Of a stretch of DNA of 12,812 nucleotides, positions 7,559 to 12,812 are shown piece by piece; the first letter of the stretch is position 1; every line of letters begins with the position of its first letter. Position numbers and translations under genes: made by a program. The notes below the pieces were generated by a model. The model had not been told where the DNA came from and did no database searches. It worked only from the letters and a program-made list of their open reading frames with translations. The stretch spans positions 1-12,812 of the forward strand of contig USJH01000009.1 in assembly GCA_900554955.1 (NCBI GenBank). The letters are read 5' to 3'. The DNA is from an uncultured Clostridia bacterium. GTDB lineage: Bacteria > Bacillota > Clostridia > Christensenellales > UBA1242.

Positions 7559-7894
7559 ATGAAAAAATATGTTTATCCAGTTATACTGTTTTATAGTGAA
7601 GAAGAGAAAAACTATACAGTTTTAATTCCAGACCTTGACATTGTTGCAAGTGGTGATACTGTTGAGCAGGCATACCTTTCAGCAGAAGACTATCTTGAAA
7701 CTTTCCTTGATTTCGCTGAAAAAATGGAAAGTCCAATCAGCCCTGCAACCAGCTATGACGACACTCAAAGAATGAATCCTAAACGAATCATTTTGCTTGT
7801 CGATGCTGAAACAGAAGGCGGGAAAGAACTCTCTTCAGAAGAGCAGAAATACAAAAATTTTGTTGCTCAGTTTGTTTGCCAAACGGAGGACTAG
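7559..7894 (+). CDS. Solitary HicB-like (UPF0150-type) protein
   Basis: The 111-residue protein starts with the pattern of the HicB/UPF0150 fold: YPVILFYSEEEKNYTVLIPDL, then SGDTVEQAYLSAEDYLETFL (about 6-50). This matches the beta-hairpin, PDL turn and helix of HicB antitoxins. Family knowledge: HicB proteins usually neutralise a HicA mRNA-cleaving toxin encoded beside them and bind DNA through a C-terminal domain. Here no small HicA-like gene is adjacent, and the C-terminal half (NPKRIILLVDAETEGG onward) shows no obvious helix-turn-helix or ribbon-helix-helix. It may have an antitoxin-independent role. GGAG at 7548-7551 supports the start. The next gene starts 3 nt after its stop. Confidence 0.7.
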   Translation: MKKYVYPVILFYSEEEKNYTVLIPDLDIVASGDTVEQAYLSAEDYLETFLDFAEKMESPISPATSYDDTQRMNPKRIILLVDAETEGGKELSSEEQKYKNFVAQFVCQTED

Positions 7895-7897
7895 AAT

Positions 7898-8401
7898 ATG
7901 GCTGATTTCAACATTTCAAATCGTGCAAAAACAATCAGAATCGCAACACTTTCAGGGCTTTGTCCTGTTCAATGCAGAAAATCTGGTTCAATCATGTTTT
8001 CAAACGGAGTTCAAAGCATCTTCATTCCAGAAAAAAGAAATTTCAGTCATGATGAAGAAGTTGCAAATGTTGTTTCACTTTGCAATGCAAATGGGCTTGG
8101 AAAAGAAACTGTTGATAAATATGTTTCATCTTTAAAAGAAGGAAATAAAGAAGAAGTTTACAACTCTCTTTCAGAAGAACTTATCTCTAAATTCTCAAAA
8201 GAAACTCCAGTGAAACGTCACAATCGTGCAAACTTTATCGAAGGTGTGGCATACACTCAAAAATATACAGACATTCTTGAAAAAGCTGGAATCGAAGCTG
8301 AAGAAGTTGAAAATGTTGTTGCTCAACTTTTTGCAGATTCAAGATCTATCAATGCTGGGAAAAGAGAGCTTTTCGCAGAAGAAAACGTAAATGAACAATA
8401 A
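7898..8401 (+). CDS. Hypothetical protein, 167 residues
   Basis: I do not recognise this protein. It is soluble by appearance, with no signal or membrane segment. Residues 1-50 look strand-rich (SNRAKTIRIATLSG, then GVQSIFIPEK). From about 50 on it is helical and acidic, with three cysteines in the N-terminal half (GLCPVQCRK and SLCNA). The ribosome binding site GGAGGA (7885-7890) lies inside the last codons of the HicB-like gene and the gap between them is 3 nt, so translation is probably coupled and the products may act together. Base and codon use match the neighbours. A strong hairpin separates it from the next gene. Confidence 0.8.
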   Translation: MADFNISNRAKTIRIATLSGLCPVQCRKSGSIMFSNGVQSIFIPEKRNFSHDEEVANVVSLCNANGLGKETVDKYVSSLKEGNKEEVYNSLSEELISKFSKETPVKRHNRANFIEGVAYTQKYTDILEKAGIEAEEVENVVAQLFADSRSINAGKRELFAEENVNEQ

Positions 8402-8404
8402 TCA

Positions 8405-8433
8405 CTAAAGACCACAATTTTTGTGGCTTTTAG
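8405..8433 (+). other. Intercistronic hairpin, possible attenuator
   Basis: Bases 8405-8417 pair with 8421-8433 around a TTT loop, with one A/C mismatch and one G/T wobble. It starts 4 bases after a stop codon and ends 8 bases before the AGGAG of the next gene. The 3' side (CTTTTAGTTTATC) is not a clean T run, so it is more likely a partial terminator, RNA-stability or processing element than a full stop. Confidence 0.6.
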
Positions 8434-8449
8434 TTTATCAGGAGAAAAC

Positions 8450-8971
8450 ATGAAAAACAGTTTACACGACCTGGCGCTTGCTGTTGGGTTTGAAATTGTA
8501 AATGTAGATGATGGCTTCACCAACTATGAATTTAATGAAAAATTAACCGGGGTTGAAAGCGTAAGCTACATTATCAAAGTTCTTGACAACATGACACCTG
8601 AACGTTATCAACTAACGTTCGATGCAATTGTGAATGTTTTGCCAAGAAAATTTAAAAAAAGAATTTATAAACTTGTTAAACATTCAAACGTTGCGGAAGA
8701 CGAAAAATGTCTTGAACTTGTGCTTTTTGCAGTTCAACAATATCGTGAAAAATGCGAATATAACAAGCTTAAAGAATATGGGCAGCTTCTTGGTGTGAAC
8801 ATTGAAGAACTTGGCTATAATTTCACATATAATCTCAGTAAAAAAGACCAAAAAGCGATCATTGCAAAAATTGAACAAAAAGTGCCAATGGAACTTGCTG
8901 CAACTGTTGGAAAAATCAAGAAAGTTGAATATAAAATTGGCTTCATTAAAAAGAGCGTTACGAAAGAATAA
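8450..8971 (+). CDS. Hypothetical protein, 173 residues
   Basis: Not recognised. The start is placed at ATG 8450, which has AGGAG at 8440-8444. An in-frame alternative start at 8423 lies inside the hairpin 8405-8433 and lacks a ribosome binding site. The protein is charged and mostly helical by appearance: an N-terminal part (MKNSLHDLALAVGFEIVNVDD), a central Lys/Arg-rich stretch (LPRKFKKRIYKLVKH) and a basic C-terminus (KIKKVEYKIGFIKKSVTKE). There is no signal peptide or membrane helix. The basic character would allow nucleic-acid binding, but this is only a guess. Its stop codon overlaps the stem of the terminator that closes the cassette. Confidence 0.78.
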   Translation: MKNSLHDLALAVGFEIVNVDDGFTNYEFNEKLTGVESVSYIIKVLDNMTPERYQLTFDAIVNVLPRKFKKRIYKLVKHSNVAEDEKCLELVLFAVQQYREKCEYNKLKEYGQLLGVNIEELGYNFTYNLSKKDQKAIIAKIEQKVPMELAATVGKIKKVEYKIGFIKKSVTKE

Positions 8972-8997
8972 AAGCCTGGGGAAACCTGGCTTTTTTT
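8970..8997 (+). terminator. Intrinsic terminator of the HicB-like cassette
   Basis: AAAAGCC (8970-8976) pairs with GGCTTTT (8988-8994). After a T/T mismatch, two more G-C pairs form around a GGAAA loop. A T7 run (8991-8997) follows. The hairpin begins within the upstream stop codon. Confidence 0.92.
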
Positions 8998-9035
8998 GTT
9001 TTTAGAAAAAAATCAAAAATAAAAGCGTTAAACTA

Positions 9036-9064
9036 TTGACTTTAAAAAATAAATATATTAAAAT
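9036..9064 (+). promoter_or_regulatory. Promoter of rpsL-rpsG
   Basis: TTGACT (9036-9041), a 17-bp spacer and TAAAAT (9059-9064). Predicted start is about 9071, leaving a leader of about 130 nt before rpsL. The -10 box touches the hairpin that begins at 9065. Confidence 0.75.
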
Positions 9065-9098
9065 TAGCCTTGCATGAATAACATGCTTGGCTATTTTT
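9065..9098 (+). other. U-tailed hairpin at the start of the rpsL leader
   Basis: TAGCC 9065-9069 pairs with GGCTA 9089-9093 and GCATG 9072-9076 with CATGC 9082-9086, separated by TT/TT mismatches, with loop AATAA and five T after the stem. It has terminator form but directly follows the -10 box. A transcript starting near 9071 would keep only the inner GCAUG/CAUGC stem at its 5' end. Confidence 0.6.
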
Positions 9099-9142
9099 AT
9101 GCCTTTTTAAGTAGTGGTGTGCGAGAAAAGTGCGTTAAACAG

Positions 9143-9178
9143 CCAAGAATTTCCTCTTGGGGCAGTGTGAAGTTCACA
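9143..9178 (+). other. Two small hairpins in the rpsL leader
   Basis: CCAAGA 9143-9148 pairs with TCTTGG 9155-9160. TGTGA 9166-9170 pairs with TCACA 9174-9178 around AGT, ending 7 bases before the AGGAGGT (9186-9192). They could affect rpsL translation, but no known regulator-binding RNA motif was recognised. Confidence 0.4.
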
Positions 9179-9198
9179 AATTTATAGGAGGTAGAATT

Positions 9199-9579
9199 AT
9201 GCCAACCATTAACCAGTTAATCAGACATGGTAAGGGACGTGAAAAACAAGAAGTTAAGGCAAAATCACCAATTCTCGAGGAATGTCCTCAGAAACGTGGC
9301 GTTTGTTTGTCAGTTACAACAACTTCTCCTAAAAAGCCTAACTCAGCGCTTCGTAAAATCGCAAAGGTTAAACTCGCTAGCAACGGCATGGAAGGAACTG
9401 TTTATATCCCTGGTATTGGTCATAACTTGCAGGAACACTCTGTAGTTCTTATTCGTGGGGGTCGTGTTAAAGACCTTCCTGGTGTGCGTTATCACATCAT
9501 CAGAGGTACACTTGATACTGCCGGTGTTAAGGACCGTAAGCAAGCCAGATCTAAATATGGCGCTAAAAGACCTAAATAA
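9199..9579 (+). CDS. rpsL: Ribosomal protein S12
   Basis: Component of the 30S decoding centre. The 126 residues include PQKRGVC (30-36), the [10 protein letters not shown] loop (44-53) and [21 protein letters not shown]. Both lysine sites where streptomycin-resistance changes usually fall (K45 or K46, and the K of GGRVKDLPG) are unchanged. The insert found before PQKRG in Bacilli is absent, which resembles clostridial S12. The start is ATG 9199 after a perfect AGGAGGT at 9186-9192; an in-frame upstream start at 9157 falls within the leader hairpins and is rejected. First gene of the str operon, 39 nt before rpsG. Confidence 0.97.
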   Translation: MPTINQLIRHGKGREKQEVKAKSPILEECPQKRGVCLSVTTTSPKKPNSALRKIAKVKLASNGMEGTVYIPGIGHNLQEHSVVLIRGGRVKDLPGVRYHIIRGTLDTAGVKDRKQARSKYGAKRPK

Positions 9580-9618
9580 CATTAATTTTTTGAAATTTTA
9601 TAAGGAGGAAATTTTCTA

Positions 9619-10089
9619 ATGTCAAGAAGAAATGCTGCTGTTGCACGTGATGTTCTTCCAGATCCAGTTTATGGTTCTAAGGTTGTAACAAAACTCATCA
9701 ACCAAGTTATGGTTGACGGTAAACGTTCAATTGCTCAAAATATCGTTTATGATGCATTCAACGAAGCTGCTTCTAAACTTGGCGTTGAACCAATGGTAAT
9801 GTTTAACCAAGCAATGGAAAACATTAAACCTGTTCTTGAAGTTAAAGCAAGACGTGTTGGTGGTTCAACATATCAAGTTCCTTGCGAAATTCGTGCTGAA
9901 AGAAGACAAACTCTTGCAATTCGTTGGCTTGTAATGTTCTCAAGAAAACGTTCAGAAAGAACAATGGCTCAAAAACTTGCAAACGAGCTTATGGATGCAT
10001 ACAACAATGCCGGTGGTGCTTTCAAGAAGAAAGAAGAAGTCCACAGAATGGCGGAAGCAAACAAGGCATTCGCATCATACCGCTGGTAA
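9619..10089 (+). CDS. rpsG: Ribosomal protein S7
   Basis: Primary 16S rRNA-binding protein that organises the head of the 30S subunit. At 156 residues it has the family length, with MSRRNAA...DPVYGS at the N-terminus, the conserved [19 protein letters not shown] block and [38 protein letters not shown] near the C-terminus. AGGAGG at 9603-9608 supports the start. In E. coli S7 represses the str operon by binding the rpsL-rpsG spacer. The 39-nt spacer here is much shorter, and no such structure is evident. A long hairpin starts 3 bases after its stop codon. Confidence 0.97.
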   Translation: MSRRNAAVARDVLPDPVYGSKVVTKLINQVMVDGKRSIAQNIVYDAFNEAASKLGVEPMVMFNQAMENIKPVLEVKARRVGGSTYQVPCEIRAERRQTLAIRWLVMFSRKRSERTMAQKLANELMDAYNNAGGAFKKKEEVHRMAEANKAFASYRW

Positions 10090-10091
10090 GA

Positions 10092-10214
10092 TTAAGTCAA
10101 TCTTTAACTTTTGTGCGTTGTTTCTTCAAAATTTCTCACACAATCATTTATTAAATATAAACTCATGCGTGATAAATTTTGAGAGCCTAGCACAAAAGCC
10201 AAATCTTGACTTAA
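10092..10214. repeat. Long imperfect inverted repeat / RNA hairpin after rpsG
   Basis: The outer arms 10092-10116 and 10190-10214 are equal in length (25 nt) and complementary at 21 positions, including the perfect blocks TTAAGTCAA/TTGACTTAA and CTTTTGTGC/GCACAAAAG. After a 9/7-nt internal loop, 10126-10142 pairs with 10166-10182 at 15 of 17 positions. The 23-nt loop holds a 5-bp stem (10147-10151 with 10157-10161). About 41 pairs in total is far beyond a typical terminator, and no T run follows. It could be an RNase III target, an mRNA stabiliser, or a MITE-like insertion with 25-bp terminal inverted repeats whose ends read TTAA. Confidence 0.75.
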
Positions 10215-10450
10215 AATACTTTCACGGAATGGGTTTAGTTGTGAGAAGGTTATAATGTGATTTGCATCAAAAACTTCATCACTATTCACGCTTCACTAAT
10301 CACTAGTGTAGAGCGTTGAAAAAAGCCTAAACTTCGTCTTAAAACTCTTTCACTTGGTTGGTTTTTATCATATGGTTGAGAAAGAGATAAATATCAACTC
10401 AAATGTAAAGAGTGAAAAAATAAATTTAGTGGTTTAGAATGGTTGAGATC
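10194..10450 (+). repeat. Diverged direct repeats in the rpsG-fusA spacer
   Basis: Copy A (10194-10250) and copy B (10318-10386) share AAAAGCC, a CTT..CTTAAAA block and CTTTCAC, then a GG-TTT stretch and GAGAA. A third, shorter piece (about 10429-10450) repeats GGTTTAG and GGTTGAGA, and AAAGCCTAA recurs at 10506-10514. In A and B the CTTTCAC part can pair with the later GAGAA(A)G part, giving similar small hairpins. The match is imperfect and was aligned by eye. Confidence 0.4.
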
Positions 10451-10540
10451 TAATCGCTAAAGGGCAGAGAAATCTGCAAAAATACAATCCTATTTCAATT
10501 TGAGTAAAGCCTAAAAAATCCAAAAAACAGGTTAAATCAT

Positions 10541-10569
10541 TTGGAGAAATGGACAAAATATTATATAAT
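10541..10569 (+). promoter_or_regulatory. Candidate promoter of fusA-tuf
   Basis: TTGGAG (10541-10546), a 17-bp spacer and TATAAT (10564-10569). An overlapping alternative is TGGACA (10550-10555) with TATATG (10573-10578), also spaced 17 bp. Either would start transcription roughly 40-50 bases before fusA. Confidence 0.6.
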
Positions 10570-10573
10570 TAAT

Positions 10574-10593
10574 ATATGTTTGAAATAACATAT
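10574..10593 (+). other. Inverted repeat in the fusA leader
   Basis: ATATGTT (10574-10580) and AACATAT (10587-10593) form a perfect 7-bp stem around TGAAAT, at or just after the predicted transcription start and 20 bases before the AGGAG. It could be an operator or a 5' mRNA hairpin. Confidence 0.4.
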
Positions 10594-10623
10594 CAAAACA
10601 TACTAAATTTTTAGGAGAAAATT

Positions 10624-12696
10624 ATGCCAAGAGATTTTGAACTTAGCAAAATAAGAAACATTGGTATTATGGCTCACATTGATGCTGGTAAAACAACAAC
10701 TACTGAACGTATCTTGTTCTATACCGGAAAGAACCATAAGATCGGCGAAGTTCACGATGGTCAAGCAACAATGGACTGGATGGCACAGGAACAAGAACGT
10801 GGAATCACAATCACTTCTGCTGCTACAACAACCCACTGGAAAGGATATAAAATCAATATTATTGATACTCCTGGACACGTTGACTTTACAATCGAAGTTG
10901 AAAGAAGCCTTAAAGTTCTTGACGGTGCGATTGAACTCTTCACAGCAAAAGAAGGTGTTCAAGCTCAATCAAGAAAGGTTTGGAACCAAGCTAACAAATA
11001 TCATGTTCCTAGAATTGCTTTCGTAAATAAAATGGACAACCTTGGTGCAGATTTCTATCACGTTGTTGAATCTATTCGTGAACAACTTAAAGCAAATGCT
11101 GTACCTATCCAACTCCCAATTGGTCGTGCTGAATCTTTTGAAGGAATCGTTGACCTTGTGGATATGGATGCTGTTTACTATCTCGACGAAAAAGGCGAAA
11201 AAATGGAAGTTAGGGAAATCCCTGCAGACATGAAGGAACTCGCTGAAAAATATCGTGCAGAGATGGTTGAAGCAATTGCAGAAACTGACGATGCTCTTTT
11301 GGAAAAATTCTTTGCTGGTGAAGAATTCACTAAAGAAGAAATCAAAAATGCTCTCAGAAAAGCAACTTGCGACCTTATTGTAACACCTGTTCTTTGTGGT
11401 TCATCACTCAGAAACAAAGGTGTTCAAAAATTGCTCGACGCTGTTATCGATTATCTTCCAAGCCCAATCGATATCCCACCTGTTAAAGGTGTTGATATGG
11501 AAGGACACGAAGCTTTCCGTGAAACAAGCGACGACGAACCACTTTCAGGTCTTGCATTTAAAATTGCAAAAGACCCATTTGGAACACTTACATTCTATAG
11601 AATCTATAGTGGTAAGATTACTTCTGGTTCATATGTTTATAACTCTAACAAACAAGAAAGAGAAAGAGTTGGACGTCTTGTAAGAATGCACGCAAACTCA
11701 AGAACAGAAGAACAAGAAGCATATGCTGGAGACATTGTTGCTATCGTTGGTCTTAAAGACACAATGACAGGTGAAACACTCTGTGATGAAAAACATCCAA
11801 TCATTCTTGAATCAATGGATTTCCCAGAGCCAGTTATCTCTGTTGCTGTTGAACCAAAAACAAAAGCAGACCAAGAAAAAATGGCAAATGCTCTTGCAAA
11901 ACTTGCTGAAGAAGACCCAAGTTTCCGTCGTTATACCGACCAAGAAACAGGTCAAACAATCATTTCTGGTATGGGTGAACTTCACCTTGATATCATCGTT
12001 GATAGAATGAAACGTGAATATAAGGTTGAATGTAACGTTGGTGCACCTCAAGTTGCATATCGTGAAACACTCAAAAAGAAAGTTACAGCAGAAGGAAAAT
12101 ACATTAAACAATCTGGTGGTAAAGGTCAATACGGTCACTGTATCGTTGAATTCGAACCACTTGAACCAGGAAAAGGCTACGAATTTGTTGATAAAACTGT
12201 TGGTGGTTCTGTTCCAAAAGAATATGTTCCAGCTGTAGATAAAGGAATTCAAGAAGCAGCAAAAACTGGTGTTCTTGCTGGATATGAAACTGAAGACTTC
12301 AGAGCAACTTTGATCGATGGATCATATCACGAAGTTGACTCTTCTGAAATGGCGTTCAAGATTGCAGGTTCTCTTGCATTCAAAGAAGGCATGAAGAAAG
12401 GCGACCCAGTTATTCTTGAACCTATCATGAACGTTGAAATCACCGTTCCTGATCAATATCTTGGCGACGTTATGGGCGACATCTCTAAACGTCGTGGAAA
12501 CCTTCAAGGCACAACTTCTAATGCAGGAAGTCAAATTATAAGAGCTCAAGTTCCACTTGCTGAAATGACCGGATATATTTCCGACCTTAGAAGCAAAACT
12601 CAAGGACGTGGAGACTTTAATATGGAACCTTCTCATTATGCAGAAGTGCCAAGAAACGTTGCCGAAAAAATCATCGGCGAACGTGCTAAAAACTAG
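10624..12696 (+). CDS. fusA: Translation elongation factor G
   Basis: GTPase that drives ribosomal translocation and, with RRF, recycling. The 690 residues have normal length. G1 AHIDAGKT (17-24), G2 around [11 protein letters not shown] (59-69), G3 DTPGHVD (81-87) and G4 NKMD (135-138) are intact. Domain II follows, then the GMGELHLDI region of domain III, domain IV with [15 protein letters not shown], and domain V ending [17 protein letters not shown]. The segment between G3 and G4 ([18 protein letters not shown]) is somewhat divergent from the common form. AGGAG at 10613-10617 supports the start. tuf follows after 42 nt with no terminator between, so the two are probably cotranscribed. Confidence 0.97.
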   Translation: MPRDFELSKIRNIGIMAHIDAGKTTTTERILFYTGKNHKIGEVHDGQATMDWMAQEQERGITITSAATTTHWKGYKINIIDTPGHVDFTIEVERSLKVLDGAIELFTAKEGVQAQSRKVWNQANKYHVPRIAFVNKMDNLGADFYHVVESIREQLKANAVPIQLPIGRAESFEGIVDLVDMDAVYYLDEKGEKMEVREIPADMKELAEKYRAEMVEAIAETDDALLEKFFAGEEFTKEEIKNALRKATCDLIVTPVLCGSSLRNKGVQKLLDAVIDYLPSPIDIPPVKGVDMEGHEAFRETSDDEPLSGLAFKIAKDPFGTLTFYRIYSGKITSGSYVYNSNKQERERVGRLVRMHANSRTEEQEAYAGDIVAIVGLKDTMTGETLCDEKHPIILESMDFPEPVISVAVEPKTKADQEKMANALAKLAEEDPSFRRYTDQETGQTIISGMGELHLDIIVDRMKREYKVECNVGAPQVAYRETLKKKVTAEGKYIKQSGGKGQYGHCIVEFEPLEPGKGYEFVDKTVGGSVPKEYVPAVDKGIQEAAKTGVLAGYETEDFRATLIDGSYHEVDSSEMAFKIAGSLAFKEGMKKGDPVILEPIMNVEITVPDQYLGDVMGDISKRRGNLQGTTSNAGSQIIRAQVPLAEMTGYISDLRSKTQGRGDFNMEPSHYAEVPRNVAEKIIGERAKN

Positions 12697-12738
12697 ATGC
12701 CAATAAAATAAAAATAAATAAAAAAAGGAGAAAATAAA

Positions 12739-12812
12739 ATGGCAAAAGCTAAATATGATGCAAAAAAACCTCACGTTAACATTGGTACAATCGGCCACGT
12801 TGACCACGGTAA
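12739..12812 (+). CDS. tuf: Elongation factor Tu, 5' part only
   Basis: The window ends inside this gene. The visible residues, [20 protein letters not shown] followed by VDHG, match the EF-Tu N-terminus up to the G1 (GHVDHGK) loop. EF-Tu delivers aminoacyl-tRNA to the ribosome as a GTP complex. GGAG at 12727-12730 supports the start. The position after fusA is the standard str-operon order. Confidence 0.96.
   Translation, partial: MAKAKYDAKKPHVNIGTIGHVDHG

Larger units (their letters stand above)
10090..10623 (+). other. 534-nt structured spacer between rpsG and fusA
   Basis: No convincing gene lies here. Frames of 76, 92 and 61 codons exist but overlap rpsG or lack ribosome binding sites. 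No tRNA, tmRNA, RNase P or known riboswitch signature was recognised. The stretch holds a 123-nt imperfect hairpin (10092-10214), diverged repeats (10194-10450), several small hairpins and the fusA promoter. The small hairpins are 10257-10261/10278-10282, 10288-10292/10312-10316, 10345-10351/10380-10386 and a GAAA-loop stem at 10464-10477. An 8-bp inverted repeat pairs 10397-10404 with 10498-10505. Much of it may be transcribed with rpsL-rpsG, since no U-tailed terminator was found. A structured RNA or decayed repeat element are both possible. Confidence 0.5.

Noticed and set aside
9157..9198. In-frame upstream start for rpsL
   Set aside because: It falls in the leader hairpins. ATG 9199 follows a perfect AGGAGGT and gives the family N-terminus MPTINQL.
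9307..9318. S12 residues Leu-Ser in place of the common Thr-Arg after PQKRGVC, as a sign of drug resistance
   Set aside because: Clostridial S12 also varies here. The lysines where streptomycin-resistance changes usually occur are intact.
9977..10255. Frames of 76 and 92 codons running from rpsG into the spacer
   Set aside because: They start within rpsG in another frame, lack ribosome binding sites and pass through the long hairpin.
10090..10623. CRISPR array or tRNA cluster in the rpsG-fusA spacer
   Set aside because: The repeats are few, diverged and irregularly spaced, and no T-loop (GGTTCRA) or acceptor pairing typical of tRNA was found.
663..12696. Possible reassigned TGA codon, since no gene in the window ends in TGA
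   Set aside because: No conserved frame contains an in-frame TGA and tryptophan is encoded by TGG. Absence of TGA stops among ten genes is expected in AT-rich DNA.

Overview
The window is AT-rich bacterial DNA with short intergenic spacers, strong AGGAGG-type ribosome binding sites, well-formed TTGACA/TATAAT promoters and U-tailed terminators. Every gene reads on the + strand. This points to a Bacillota (Firmicutes) genome. Ribosomal protein S12 lacks the roughly 13-residue insert of Bacilli and looks clostridial, so an uncultured Clostridia-like gut-type bacterium is the best guess (inference; no database was searched). The genes close with TAA or TAG, and no conserved frame needs TGA read as tryptophan.

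Layout: (1) 1-662 holds no convincing gene. It contains a terminator for an upstream gene, a 12-bp inverted repeat bracketing that terminator, a 21-bp direct repeat with 30-bp period, a palindrome and a textbook promoter. (2) 663-5698 is a tight operon: dnaB (replicative helicase), glnS (glutaminyl-tRNA synthetase) and a short alaS that lacks the usual C-terminal domain. (3) 5760-7325 is a separately promoted, membrane-anchored beta-repeat protein resembling DUF4097 proteins, closed by a terminator. (4) 7399-8997 is a self-contained cassette: two candidate promoters, a solitary HicB-like protein, two unrecognised small proteins and a strong terminator. (5) 9036-12812 is the str operon: rpsL, rpsG, fusA and the start of tuf.

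The housekeeping genes form two functional sets: replication plus tRNA charging, and translation elongation. The least explained sequence is the 534-nt space between rpsG and fusA, which is usually short in related operons. It begins three bases after the rpsG stop with a long imperfect hairpin (10092-10214). Diverged repeats of part of that hairpin, several smaller hairpins and a separate fusA promoter follow. This is the best candidate in the window for an undescribed structured RNA or RNA-processing element. The short AlaRS and the HicB-like cassette come next.
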